Source of the DNA: Siderastrea siderea
Taxonomy: Eukaryota; Cnidaria; Anthozoa; Scleractinia; Rhizangiidae
Assembly (NCBI GenBank): GCA_964030785.1
Contig: OZ034971.1
Location: forward strand, 31,596,304 to 31,660,303
Direction of reading: 5' to 3'
Length of the DNA stretch: 64,000 bases
Shown: positions 46,536 to 59,103 of the stretch, piece by piece
Layout: each line of letters begins with the position of its first letter
How positions within the stretch are numbered: the stretch's first letter is position 1
The notes under the pieces: generated by a model
Seen by the model: only the letters and a program-made list of their open reading frames with translations
What the model was told of the DNA's origin: nothing
The model's database searches: none
Program-made: the position numbers and the translations under genes

Positions 46536-47589
46536 GCATCAGGGGCACCCAACGACAAATCTAACGGAAATGCACTATTTCTTTGAAATTACAGAAACTA
46601 AAAGCTAATTCAGGTCTTCTAAAGTATTTTTCTGCCTTGCTGGGAAAAAGTTATCTGTTCCTTTTTCCCAGCACGATTCCCATACGAAAATTCCCAGCCA
46701 GCAGAAGTATCTTAGTTTCGTTCCCAGCCAGCTAGACAAAATACATAGAAATTTGATATTGATGTTAAAAGGAACTTCTAGTAACCACAGCCTTATCACC
46801 TAACAACTGGGTTTGATATATGGACAAATACTAGATTTCAGGTAAACAACATTACCTTACCAACGATAAAAACTTATTATCAAACCTAGTGGCTGGTGAA
46901 AAATGAAACTCCCTGACTTTGAGGTAAAAAATAAGAATCTCCCTGACTTGATGCAAAATTCCCCGACTTCACCCTGACCTTGAAAAATTTATTATTTTAC
47001 TGACTTGTCCCAGACCGTGGCAATCCTGTAATTAAACTGAATGGAATTTTAAAAAGAAATAAGGGAGGGTGCAGATGTATCACGTGGTGGCCGTTACAAT
47101 AATTAGCGACACAACAAATATTACTCCAGAAAGCTGTCAAAGCCAAGCATTTTATTTGACCAGCCTATACACACAAATAGCTGAGTAACCATCGGCTTTT
47201 TATATTCCCCAACGCCTGCAAAATATAAAAAAAGGGATGCATAAATAAAAATGAGTTAATTACCGTGAGGTGGTGTTTCATTACCTAAATGTTTTGCACA
47301 AGATAGGTTATTGGTTGGCATGCACGAGAAAAAAAATGGTTAGAAATTAATTTCTAACCATTTAGAAAATTTTGTTACAGTTACACTCAAAACATGCTGC
47401 ACAACACCTAACTTCTTTTCAAAACACCACTCCAATCTAGTTTCAATGAAAGCCAATTAACAATGCGATTTCTCTCAATTTAAAAATTTCATAATTGGCT
47501 AGGTGGGTGAGACTTATTTCTGCACGAACGTTTATTATCATGAAATTTTTGCATTTCCAGTCAAATAAACGTCCTCTATAGCTTACCAC
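46536..47589. other. 3' non-coding part of the large transposon
   Basis: Lies downstream of the chromo-Ulp1 stop codon. It holds a perfect palindrome at 47,334-47,363 and otherwise no clear feature. Confidence 0.5.
47334..47363. repeat. Perfect 30 bp palindrome
   Basis: AAATGGTTAGAAATT followed directly by its exact reverse complement, with no spacer. No surrounding repeat structure explains it. Confidence 0.85.
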
Positions 47590-50166
47590 CTACTGAAGTC
47601 CATGCTGAATGATCTCCAACAAGAATTTTCGCCTGAAGTAAGGAGTGTCCATGTATGACCATGTCAAAGGTTCGCCACGGAAGAAGCTTCTCGCTGCCAT
47701 GAGAACAGCTACACCACAACTCGATGATCCGTCTCCAGAAGTTGGTTGAGATGGCATACCAAACTGCTTAAACTGAAATGGCTCCCACGCTTTGACATCA
47801 AACACTTCAGATCTCGACAAAGAGTAAAGGGCACTGATCACACCCCTAATGACATTTATCAACCCTGCAGGGGGCTTCATGTGGAAACCATCGTCATAGA
47901 AGACAGACTTAGTTTTCACCTCCATTTTAGCATGACCCCAGTGAGACGCATGTTGAAGAAAAGTTGGAAAAAGAATTGTTTGCAACTCTTTCACATCTCT
48001 ACCACAGCAAGACCGTTTGCCAGAACTGGCAATCATACTTCTACTGCAGCCCAGAAGTATGGAGTCCACAGCAAGACAGGTGCTTTTACCGGAAAGGGTA
48101 TTGCCTTCCTCCTCAAAAATGTTCATGAGGAAGTTCATAACATCATCAGTGAGGTATCTCTCTCCGATGAGACAAGTAGCATTGTCAATGGTCAATTGAA
48201 TCCGGTCTCTAGTTGCTAAGAATGTTCGAGTTACATTTCTCTGATAAAGCATAGAGTTAACCAAGGTCAGTTTTTCTTTATCACTGATACCATCAACATC
48301 TTTCTCTAAATATTCCTTTTCTGACTTAAAGTTCTGTTTTATATCTCGAAAGACGTAATAGTTGCGAATAACTGGTAAACTTTGAAGACAAAGTTTACCT
48401 ATTGAAGGGAATTTCAGGGAATAGTCACTACAGCCCTCATTAATTTTTTTCCGCAATGCTTTCTCGCCTTCATTAAACACCGAAAAAGGTGGAAGAAAAG
48501 TAATATTAGAAGGATCGGAGCAACCAACAGTTCCCCTTTCTAAAGTAAAGTGAGTTGAAACACGAACAACTGGCAACTGTTGGAGTGCAATGTCTGCACT
48601 TGAGCAAATAAATTTGCTCCCCCGTTCTTTGATATCTTCCATAAAAAGCCTTGCAGTTGCACCCCTGTTTTCCACACAAAGTGGGACATCCTCATCAGCA
48701 ACAACAGTGATATTTTTATTAGAGGTCAGGTCTGAGCAATGATCAGTTGCTTTACCACCCGTTTCTTGAGTTTCTTTCGCACAATAAGATCTAGAATTTG
48801 ATGCCTTTACACTCTTTCCCCCCTGATCATGCGTTGAACTTCTGAAAGTTTGATGAAAGCTTTTGGTATACTTCTGCTTGGGGGCTCCTGCATTTTCATC
48901 AGTCCCAGACTCATCAATGTTTGTACAAGATTTACGCTTCCTACCATAACGGGATACACTAACATAGTTAACTGGCATATTAAATGAAGAAGCTGGGAGC
49001 CACAGATCATCACTTTCAGAATATCCCTTGAACCAGACAAGATACTCAAAGGTTTGAGTTAAAGGATTTAGCCGCCTATCAACAACCTGCTCAACCTCAT
49101 AGTACCCTCCCTCTGAATCCTCACAACACTCTTCCTGCTCATCTCCAATGAGGGAAGTGCAATCCTCTGAAAAACTGCCTTTGTTTTCAAGGGTTTCAGA
49201 ATCTGATGACTGAAGCATGTCCTCAAAAGGAAGGTATCCTTTTTTGGACAGCAAGCTGGCACTTTCTATGGGAAGAGAGAACCTATCTCCATGACAACTT
49301 AACTCCGCAACAGTCAAAACTGCAGAAAGAGATCGCCAATGACTCACAGGAAGTTCTGATGGCACAACGTAATATCCATTAACTCTACTGTACAACGCGA
49401 ACCAAGCCATAAAATCTTTCCCTTTCTTGGAATTTGCTGAGCATACATCATTGCCATCACAAGACCTTAGAGCCACAACTTTGCAAATCTGAAAACAAGG
49501 CTTTTCTTTGACCTGAACTTTCACAGCAACATCACAAAACAATTTAACATCATTTTCAGGGTCATCAAGCCCACGATCAGGAAGATGCTTAGCTGCAATG
49601 TGCCTCTGGCCACGGTTACGGGAAATCCATTCTCGTGGAAGCAGCAGTTTCAAAGCTTTTCCAATATGGATGTAGCTCATCTTGCCATTATGAAGCTTCG
49701 TTATGTGCCATTTACTTACTCTCTCTAACAAAATGTCAGGCTGGTCGCCTTCTTCATCACTCACAGAAACATCTGAATTTTCTGCCACATCAATTCTGGA
49801 TGGCACTAGATATGCATCATGAATCAGTTCCTCTTCTGACCACTGATCTTCAACAACACCCTCATGGTTTTCCAAATCGACAAACGAAAGACCTAGTTTG
49901 TTGTAATTGGTAGGTAGACAACACTGCTCTGAAATGAATTTAACACCATCAACAAAGTCAAAGGTATACGGCTTTTCCCAAGCATCATGTTTTTTTAAGC
50001 ATTCAACTGCTACCTTTGGAGCATACTTTTCGAAAAGAGCTTGGGCTTCTTTAACACCCTCATGGTGCGCATGTTGCTGTTTTCTTCGAAACGCTTCAAA
50101 TGAGGAAGGATAAGTGTAATTTTTGGTACCTTTCGCAGAATGCGTTTGGACGTTATAGTTTTCCTT
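47590..50166 (-). CDS. Chromodomain and Ulp1/C48 protease protein of the transposon
   Basis: 858 sense codons are open from 50,166 to the stop at 47,590. No ATG occurs in the first 162 codons. Counting from L1 at 49,875: a chromodomain spans 257-304 (YYEVEQVVDRRLN, YLVWFKGYSESDDLWLPA, with the aromatic residues of the methyl-lysine cage). The middle is Ser/Thr-rich. A Ulp1-type cysteine protease spans about 555-755, with His645 in SHWGH, Asp661 or Asp662 in FYDDG, Gln710 in MPSQ and Cys720 in SSSCG, i.e. the full catalytic set in order. Such proteases usually cut SUMO or ubiquitin-like tags; a chromodomain could direct insertion to marked chromatin. The frame follows the transposase TGA (50,167-50,169) without change of frame, so the two may have been one protein. 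It is intact, unlike the transposase. Confidence 0.8.
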   Translation of the reverse strand, partial: KENYNVQTHSAKGTKNYTYPSSFEAFRRKQQHAHHEGVKEAQALFEKYAPKVAVECLKKHDAWEKPYTFDFVDGVKFISEQCCLPTNYNKLGLSFVDLENHEGVVEDQWSEEELIHDAYLVPSRIDVAENSDVSVSDEEGDQPDILLERVSKWHITKLHNGKMSYIHIGKALKLLLPREWISRNRGQRHIAAKHLPDRGLDDPENDVKLFCDVAVKVQVKEKPCFQICKVVALRSCDGNDVCSANSKKGKDFMAWFALYSRVNGYYVVPSELPVSHWRSLSAVLTVAELSCHGDRFSLPIESASLLSKKGYLPFEDMLQSSDSETLENKGSFSEDCTSLIGDEQEECCEDSEGGYYEVEQVVDRRLNPLTQTFEYLVWFKGYSESDDLWLPASSFNMPVNYVSVSRYGRKRKSCTNIDESGTDENAGAPKQKYTKSFHQTFRSSTHDQGGKSVKASNSRSYCAKETQETGGKATDHCSDLTSNKNITVVADEDVPLCVENRGATARLFMEDIKERGSKFICSSADIALQQLPVVRVSTHFTLERGTVGCSDPSNITFLPPFSVFNEGEKALRKKINEGCSDYSLKFPSIGKLCLQSLPVIRNYYVFRDIKQNFKSEKEYLEKDVDGISDKEKLTLVNSMLYQRNVTRTFLATRDRIQLTIDNATCLIGERYLTDDVMNFLMNIFEEEGNTLSGKSTCLAVDSILLGCSRSMIASSGKRSCCGRDVKELQTILFPTFLQHASHWGHAKMEVKTKSVFYDDGFHMKPPAGLINVIRGVISALYSLSRSEVFDVKAWEPFQFKQFGMPSQPTSGDGSSSCGVAVLMAARSFFRGEPLTWSYMDTPYFRRKFLLEIIQHGLQ

Positions 50167-50909
50167 TCACCTTTTAGATGAAGGAGCGATCTTCACACCT
50201 TTACTGGCAAGTTGCTTTTCAACACTCTGGTTAAACTGAACAGCAGACACTTTGTTTAGCATGTCACCAAATGTTGGCTGGGAATTAAGAGACTGCATTT
50301 GGTTTGTTTTGCCTTGAAGTTCGCTAATCATCCTTTCTGTTGCTCGTGTTCCTGCATTAAACAGTGAACTCCAAGAAGGTACAAGGTGGGGAAAATGCAA
50401 AAGCAAAGCCAAATTATAAAGTGTGGCGGCTGCAAAAAGAACCTCAGCTGCAGTCTCACAGCCATAGGTCAGAAAATGACCTCTTTTACTTGAATCAGTT
50501 TTGGCACCTTTGGCTGCCCTCAAGCGTAGCTTTTTCAGCTCGAGAACTTTCTTCCACAATCTTAACACTGTTATTCCTTTTGAAACTGACTTCTGCACTT
50601 GGGTGGCGGTACCAAACTGGATGTCTCTAAAAGGCTCGATTAACGTGACAACAGCCCTTATGTAGAGACTGGTCCCCTGAGAACCAGGGACATGTTCATC
50701 AAGAAGGTCTGCTATGCTCAGTGTAAACATGCGATCAGCAGCATCAGAGGTCTGGTCAAAAAACTTGCCCAGCTCAAGGTCCAGAGAGCTGAATCCACAC
50801 ACAACCCCCCTTTTCTCACAAATATCTTTCAAATGTTTAAGATGCTGGATGCTGATCCACGAGCAAGGACCTTTCTTTTCTCTCCAGAGTCATATCCAAA
50901 GTTTCGTAC
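50167..50909 (-). pseudogene. Transposase, C-terminal part
   Basis: On the minus strand after the nested insertion: YETLDMTL, a one-base frameshift, then WREKKGPCSWISIQHLKHLK and an open frame to TGA at 50,167. Features are CGFSSLDLELGKFFDQTSD, a leucine-rich helical part and near the end TERMISELQGKTNQMQSLNS followed by QPTFGDML. The glutamate in ATERMISE is a candidate third acidic catalytic residue (inference). The family pattern is familiar to me from uncharacterised cnidarian and mollusc proteins, but I cannot name a superfamily. Confidence 0.7.
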
Positions 50910-52744
50910 TTAAGAGCGCCTGACCAGAAATATCGAGAATCCCACGACAGAAGCGAAATTTCATATTTCATTTTATTTCACCAAAAATACCTCTTTGGTA
51001 AACTATTTTCAAAAATCATAATTAAAAGTTCATCCGCTTTTTGGTTTTTCCAAAAATTACAAAAGTTCAAAATACGGCTAGAAGCTTGCTTGCGCCCCCC
51101 GGAAACAAGGGAAAATCGTGCATTTTTAGCAAGCTCGTACGCAACAATGGAAATCGTTCCCGTTTTACCATTTGGCTCATAAGTACATCATTCTTTTCTC
51201 TATCTAAAAATATAAAAAACGCATATAAATTTGCATTTTCAGTCTGCTTGTTGACCTGTTGAAGACACTAACATTGAAGGGTTCAAAGTCAAAGTGAAAT
51301 TTGGGTCAACTTCAGAGGCTTATAACTGACCTAGCATATGTTTTTCAGACCAAAAATATACATCAACTGTAAGCTCAATCATTCGTTTGTACTCTCTGAA
51401 AGTGTCGTTTTTGGCCCGCTAAAAGCAACGCGTCGAGAATAAAAAGTGTGCAGGGCATTTTGAGCATTTCGGTAGAACTGTTTTGAATAGGTTAATAAAT
51501 TAAAAATATATACTTTTCACTTAGAGGTAACTATGTTACTATGGCTTAGCGGCAACCCGGTTTACGTTTGTACAATGCAAATTTAATTATAATGTAACGA
51601 TATTATTTCGTTGATCTAAACTGATAAATCAAAGATACTCTCACCTAAGACATCATCTTGTAAATCTCCTGGCCCAGATTATCACTTCTTTTGCCAGACT
51701 TGTTGGTTGGATAAGTTATGATAATTTGTAGATTAAAAAACCAAAACTTACCAAACCTTTTTCAAACCATGCCAAACTATGCACTCCGTATTTAAATTAG
51801 CATAAATGTGCCACATGAAATTTGAGCTTTTCCTGATAGGCACGATATGGGATAGCGTGACGTAGTGACTACCACCAGGAGCCCTTGTTTGAACATAAAT
51901 ATTAGTTTTCCGGTTAATAGCCGTTTTGAATGTATATATACGAGGTGAAATTTCTCTAATGAGGGAAGGGATCCTAGGGGTCATTTGCAGTTTCAAATAT
52001 TCTACGGTCGGACCATTTATTTTAGAGGGGGAGGTTGGAAAAACGAAATATTCCCGCAAAGCTTTTGCGGAAGAAAGACCACAAAAACACCAGGGAAAGG
52101 AAGTTCAAGCAAAGCTTTTAGTTACAGAAAAAAATGAATAGATAACTCATCATCATAATAACTCTGCAGAAAAATGCAAAAATTTAATGATTCTTCTCTT
52201 ATTGTCTTTGATCTGTTTTAAATGAACGTGTGAGTGCTATTTTAAGTCTCGTGGGACACATTCAGGTAACAAAAGCGCCACCACAAGAACGACTTGAAAC
52301 CATTTGTTCTAGTAGGCTGATGTAGGATACTTTCCTTCTAAGTTTTAAAGGAGTTACAATTCAAAGCGCAGGCAGTGAAACTAAAAAAGTCCAAGTTTCC
52401 GGTTGCTGCTCATGGCGCAGATGTCGTACTGGTCGTACACGATGTGATGTTCCAGTTGAAACCTTGAGAGGATATCTTGTCTCGCTGTACTCAAAGAGGT
52501 TTATTTTTCAAAGGCACGGAAATCGTTTGCCGCTAGACCCTAAAAGAACGCAGTGGCTAATGCTGGGCCGTCAGGCACCTCCCCGGAACCTAGCGATCCG
52601 GCTTATTTCATCCAACGGTACTGCCTCTGCGTCCACTTTCCTTCTTGATGAATGGCCAATATTGAACTTTGTTTTCGAGGTAGACTTTTTTTTTTATCAT
52701 CGAAGCGGGAAGCTTTCTTTGTTTCTTCTCTAAAGGCCCAACCC

Positions 52745-53460
52745 CCTCCCAAACTCACGAACAACGTCTTAGGCTATGTTCTCATAGAACAGTTTCCAAA
52801 TGGTTCTGGACCAGACCAGATCTGTTCACGTAGGACCGTTTCATTTATGAGCATCTGTTCACACGGAACCGGTATAGAAATCGTCCGGTACCAGTCCACT
52901 TCTGGACCAACGTGAGAAAATTATTTGTTTGTACCAATAAGTTATCCACCGGCAGACCAAAACGCGTGAAAGACGATCGAAGAAGGTTGAATCTATGAAT
53001 TGAAAGAAGCCAAAGATCTCTGGCCAGATAATAAATTACCCTATCCCTGCCGATTACAAAATGCGCAACCAAAATGCACAAGCTTTTAACCTTTTCAAGC
53101 TTTAAACCCAGAATTACAATAAGTTTTGTGGCATTTATGCTATCGCAGACAGTAGTTTGGCCTCTCTTTAAATTTCTAGATAAGTTTAATCAAAAACACA
53201 ACACTGATACACGCGATAAATTTAACTAGTGCCCAAGCCTAAATTACGCTGTTGGAACCAAAACAAACCGGTCAAGGTGTTCACATAGTACCTGTCCAAT
53301 ATGGGACCGGAACCGGTTCCTGCATTTTTGCAGGTCCAAAAACCGGACCTTTACTGGACCGGATTGACGGTACGGATAGCAGTTTCAGAAGACCTATCAG
53401 AACCGGAACCGTTTGGAACTCGATCCGTGTGGCAAAGCCTAAGGATTCAGACGGCTGTTG
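52745..53460. other. Non-coding loop of the nested foldback element
   Basis: Rich in GGTTCTGGACC, ACCGGTCC and GGAACCGG motifs in both orientations. The short open frames overlap on both strands and are by-products of the repeats. Confidence 0.5.
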
Positions 53461-53944
53461 AGATTTCAGCACAGGTATCATTCCACACCTTCCTACGACG
53501 GTGCAAGGCCTAGCAGCGATTGGAAAAGATATACACCATTCTCCCGAATTAGCTACCGTTCTTTACTTTCTTCTTGCGACAAAGCTTTTGCAGCGTTTCT
53601 TGTACAAAAGCTTTCCAAATCAAACTTTTCTTATTTTTCCAACCACCCCCTCTAAAATAAATAGTCCGACCATAAAATATCTGAATCTGCAAATGACCCC
53701 TAGCATACCTCCCCTCATAAAAAAAAAATTAAAATAAAATGAACCAATTTGACTACAGCAAGACAAGATATCCTCTCAAGGTTTCAACTGGAACATCTCA
53801 CTGTGTACGACCAGTACGACATCTGCGCTGATGGCATTCGCAAAGAACGGCAACCGGAAACTTGGACTTTCTCAGTTTCACTGCGAGCGTTTTGACTTGT
53901 AAACACCTCCTTTGAAACTTAGAAGAAAAGTACCCCACACCAGC

Positions 53945-55239
53945 GGATGTTACTAAAACGGGGAATGGGGAATGGGGAATGAGAAATAGTGGTCAGCGGT
54001 AATACCTAAAAAAGTAAGTTTGAGTCTGCGCAGTACGGCAAAGAGACGAGGACTGGCACGTGGTAAGCGAAAGATGGAAGGTAAGAATGTTTATCTGTCA
54101 GTTTTTCCTGAGTTTTTGGAATTACTGAGTTTCTGTTCATGAAAATTAACCAAAAATATTGATTTGCAGGTAATGAGAGTGACAATAATGTTAAGGATCA
54201 CGAGGGTATTGTTATCGAGGGGTTGATGTAAAAAGATTCGTATCACTTTGAGTAACAGTCGCTTCGAGTGTAACTTAAATGTTCTCTGTATTTTGATGTT
54301 TTAGCGACGAACCAGTGACAGAGGATGATTCTATGTTTTCAACTGACGAAAATGAATCTTTGTTTAAGGTACGATAACGTAGAATACGGCTTGAAAATTT
54401 AAACCGAACGCTGCCTAACTGTTAGCACTTGCCATCGAATTTTGAATTGACTTGAATGGCGTTCATATTTGAGTTACAATCTAGATTCATTTATGGTTTA
54501 CAGAAAGAACTGAGTGAAGTGACTGCAATATTAAGCTGTTCTTCAATTAAAAAGAAAATACCCCAGAGAAGAAGCATGGAGAATAGCTCAACATTCTAGT
54601 CACTTCACTCAGTTCTTTCTGCAAACCACTGATAAATGAATCTAGATTGTAACGACTCTGTAACTCAAATATGAACGCCATTAAATTAAAATCAATTCAA
54701 AATTCGATGGCAAGTGCTAAAAATAATTCAGCTCGGTCATTTTAAATTTTCAAGGCGTATTCTGCGTTTTCATACCTTAAACAACGATTCATTCTCGCCA
54801 TTTGCAAACATAGAATCATTTTCTGTCGCTGCTTCGTCGCTAAAACGTCAAAATACACAGAACATTTACTCTTAGTTTTGATAATAACACTCGAAGCGAC
54901 TGTACTCAAAGTGATACGAATCTTTGATTAACACCAACCTGTCGATAAACGATATAAACCTCGTGATCCATAACATTATCGTCACTCACATTACCTGCAG
55001 ATCAACAGTTTTGGTTAATTTTGATAAACAGAAACTCAATAATTCCAAAAACTCGGGAAAAACTGACAGATAAATATTCTTACCTTCCATCTTTTGTTTA
55101 CCACATCCAGTCCTCTTCTCTTTGCCGTACGGCGCAAACTCCAACTTATATTTTTAGACATTACCGCTGACCACTATTTCTCATTCCCCATTCCCCATTC
55201 CCCATTCCCCATTCCCCATTCCTCGTTTTAGTAACATCC
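53945..55239. mobile_element. MULE-like foldback element, copy 2 (third nesting level)
   Basis: About 1,295 bases, closely similar to 16,190-17,489. Tips are GGATGTTACTAAAACG and its complement, then GGGGAAT repeats. It is flanked by a 9-base duplication CACACCAGC (53,936-53,944 and 55,240-55,248). It lies in the right arm of the nested foldback element, whose left arm has no such insertion. Confidence 0.8.
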
Positions 55240-56743
55240 CACACCAGCGTACTAGAAGAAATGGTTTCAAGTTGTTGTTGTGGTGGCGTTTTTGTTAATT
55301 GAATGTGTCCCACGAGACTTAAAATAGAACTCACACGTCCATTTAAAACTGATCAAAGACGATAAGAGACGTATCATTAAATTTTTGCTTTTTTCTGCTT
55401 TGTTATTACGATTATGATTTATTCATTTATTTTTTTTATTGGAACTAAAAGCTTTGCTTGAATTTTCTTTCCCTGGTGTTTTTGCGGTCTTTCTTCCACA
55501 AAAGTTTTGCGGGAATATTTCGGTTTTTTCCAACCACCCCCCACTGCCCTCTAACAGTAAATGATCGGACCCTACTGAAGTATTTGAAATTGACCGTTAC
55601 GATCCTTTCCCTCATTAGAGAAGTGTCACTTCGTATATATACATTCAAATCGGCTATTTACCGGAAAACTAACATTTATGTCTAAGTAAGGGCTCCTGGT
55701 TTAAGCCCATTTGGGTTTTCCAGCTTTCTGAGTCACTGCCTCACGCTATCCTTTATCGTGCCTATCACGAAAAGCTCAGATTTCATGTCTCACATTTATG
55801 CTAATTTGAATACGAAGTGCATAGTTTGACGTGGTTGTAACTTTTGTTTTTTCAATCTACAAATTGTCATGACTACTGCAGCCAATAAGTCTGGTAAAAG
55901 GAGTGATAACCTGGACCAAGAGATTCACAAGATGGTGTCTTAAGGTGAGAGTATCTTTGGTTTATCAGTTTGGATCAATCAAATAATATTGTTACATTAT
56001 AAATAAATTTGCATTGTAGACAAGTAAACCGGGCTGCCCCTAAGCCATAATAACATAGTTACCTCTAAGTGAAAAGTATATATTTTTACTTTTACCTATT
56101 CAAAATGATGAGCCAGTGAAACCTTGTTTTATGACTGCTTTAGTGGAACCGATGTGGCGCGCGTGACAGCGGCCTTTCTACCGAAATGCTCAAAATGCCC
56201 CGCACAATTTTTTTTCTCCACGAGTCGCCTTCAGCGGGCCAAAAACGACACTTTCAGAGAGTGACAAGGAATGCTTGAGCTTACAGTTGATGTATATTTT
56301 TGGTCTGAAAAACATATGCTAGGTCAGTTATAAGCCTTTGAAGTTGACCCAAATTTCACTTTGACTTTGAACCCTTCAAGGTTAGTATCTTCAACAGGTC
56401 AACAAGCAGCCTAAAAATACAAATTTGTATCCGATTTTTGTATTTTTGGATAGAGGAAACAATGATGTACTTATGAGCCAAATGGCAAAACAGGAACGAT
56501 TTCCATTGTTGCGTACGAGCTTGCTAAAAATGCCCGATTTTCCCTTATTTCCGGGGGGCGCAAGCGAGCTTCTAGCCGTATTTCGAACTTATTTAAATTT
56601 TGGAAAAAGCAAAAAGCGGACGAACTTTTAAATATGATTTTTTAAAATAGTTTACCAAAGAGGTATTTTTGGTAAATTAAAATGGAATATGAAATTTCGT
56701 TTCTGTCGTGGGATTCTCGATATTTCTGGTCAGGAGCTCTTAA

Positions 56744-59052
56744 GGCACTTGGCAAACAACCTTCGTTCATGGTCCCAGTCGAGAAAAGAAATGAAAGGAA
56801 GAGAAGAATAGTATGGGGCTACAAAACGCTCTTCTTGGATGCCTAGCCTTAAAAAGAAGACACCTTCTTTAACATGGCGCTCTGTGGGAGTCATTGAAAT
56901 CACAGATGCACGAAGTGAAAATCCAGCTGAGTCAGTTGAGAATCCAATAAGCGCTAATGGTTTATGCCTAGGCGAACCATTTTGATTGTAAAAACTTAAC
57001 CACCTCAATTTTTCAAGAAACTTGAGAAGATGTAGCTTTGTAACCACTGTTAGGGGTTGGCCACATGCAGTGAGCAATGTCAGGTTTTTCAGTACTGCAA
57101 AGAGCAGTGAAATTATGGAGGGAAACACTTTTTGCAAGGGAATCTGAGTTAATAAGCTGCTCAACAAGCCTCTTGAGAGCAGAGAATTCATCCACATCAC
57201 CTTTCTCATAGTCAACTTTGGGAACTTTTAGAACCTGGTTATCCCAAGTATCAACATTTGGATTCCAGCACTGCCCAATCAAATCTAAGCTCCCATTTTT
57301 ATCAAGCATGGGCTCAATAAAACGCAAAGCTCTTGCTTCGTCACTGCACTCAATAACAGGAAGACCTTCATACTGAGAAATGGCCCTTTCAATTACATCT
57401 ATGTTGAAGCCAGGTTCTAAACGTATTGATTTCACCTGTTTGGAAGCTGTCGTACCAGAAGGCAAGCCAAATATGTCAGCAAGCAAAGCATAGTTCTTCA
57501 ACAAGTTTTGCTTCATCACCCTTAAGACAAGATTCCAGTAAGAGATCTGACCAAGATTTGGGTTTGTTTACCAATTTCATCAGAGATGAGGATGTTTCAA
57601 TGATTTCCTTTTTAGCTTTTTCTGACAATTTCAATGCTTTCAATTCTTCACCGTGTTTCGCATAGTCACTCCGAAAACCTTTCATTCCAACGCGTGGCAT
57701 ACCATCAGCATAAGTTGCTTTTGCTCTTTTTCTCATTAAATTCTTTAGGTTTGGTAACTGCCATTGGCAGTTAAGGCAGGTGTATGGATGTTTGCCACTA
57801 GTGAATGCAAATCCCAGGCATGGTGGATCTAAGCTCTTAATGCCACCATCAACATCAAATTTTTGGCCATCAATTGAAATAGTTTTGGATTGGGGATGTA
57901 AATAGATTTCGGAGATTTTTCTGCCTTTTCTTTTAAGGACTGGTATTCTCGTGGGTGACGCATTTTCCAGGTTTTAAATTTTCAGCAGCTTGAGTGGCCA
58001 CTCCTAACACATCTGATAGCATTTTGGAGAACCAACCTTTGAAAAATTCCTTTTGCAGTCGTTCTACGCATCTGTTTGTCATTCTCAAAATGTTTTACGA
58101 CCTCTGGATCCCACAGAAGTGACACTGGACTCTTTTGTGTGGCCCATTACTGGATCCAGAGGTCTGTTCTAGTTTAAATGAACATCTCACATTTTGAATT
58201 TTGAGACCTCAAAAAACCATCTAACGTCTGCTGCTTGGAAGAATGCTGCTTAGTTTTCACAGATTTTTCATTTCCCTGCCACTAGACAACACAAAGGCAA
58301 TGGCCTCTGAATGGCTTTTTGACACAAAGTGCTCATACACTTGGCGAAGACCAGAAAAGGTAGGAGTGTAGCTACTGGACAAGATTTTGTCTAAAGCTGC
58401 ACCCTTGAATTTTAGAGAAACATGTGCAACTTTGTTTTTAATTGCCCACTACTGATAAGGAACACAGATTTCACAAGTGATCGAAGAAACACTTTTAAGG
58501 CATGCAAACTGAGGATATAAAGAGCCAGGTCCACCACATTTCAAGTACTCACTTGAACCAGAGGTACCAACAGCTGGGGCTTAAATGAGGCAGCAAGAAA
58601 GGCTCTAATTGTATTCAGCTTGTAATTTTTACAAGGCCCAACTTTGCTGACAAGGTCTTCATCTAAGTTATCCTTGTTAAAAATTGACTCAAGGAAAGAA
58701 TTGCACGATTTTGGTTTACCAGGTAGTTTTCTGGGAAGAATTTTTTTGAACGGATCTTTCCACTGGTCATTGTCAAAGAACAGCATGCCATTGAAGAGGT
58801 GTGTCTCAGCTTCTATTCTTCTGAAGCCACATTTATGATGGGAAGCAGTTTGAACATTACGGCCATATATCATAGACACCTCATCATCTTGCCCAGTGTC
58901 ATCCCCATTACTTTCAACAGTGCTACCACCCTCCTGCTTCTTCCCAAACCCAGCAACTGAACCATCACCATCACTGATACAACTATCAGTGCAGTCTGAT
59001 TTGCTTTCAAAAGGAAAAGCAGCAGCATCATCTTCATCATCATCATCATCAT

Positions 59053-59103
<51 letters not shown>

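Larger units (their letters stand above)
50910..56743. mobile_element. Nested TTAA foldback element related to its host transposon
   Basis: TTAA flanks at 50,910-50,913 and 56,740-56,743. Arms of about 1.6 kb: 50,914-52,497 is the reverse complement of 53,750-56,739 once the MULE-like element inside the right arm is removed. The tips GAGCGCCTGACCAGAAATAT share blocks with the host ends (ATATCGA, AATTAAAAGTTC, ACAAGGG, AAAATCGTGCATTTT, GCTCGTAC), so it belongs to the same transposon group. The loop (52,498-53,749) has repeated GGACCGG/GGAACCGG motifs and no gene. Non-autonomous. Confidence 0.8.

Noticed and set aside
52464..53737. Several 60-90 codon frames in the loop of the nested element
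   Set aside because: They overlap on both strands within GGACCGG-type repeats, with no domain or start context.
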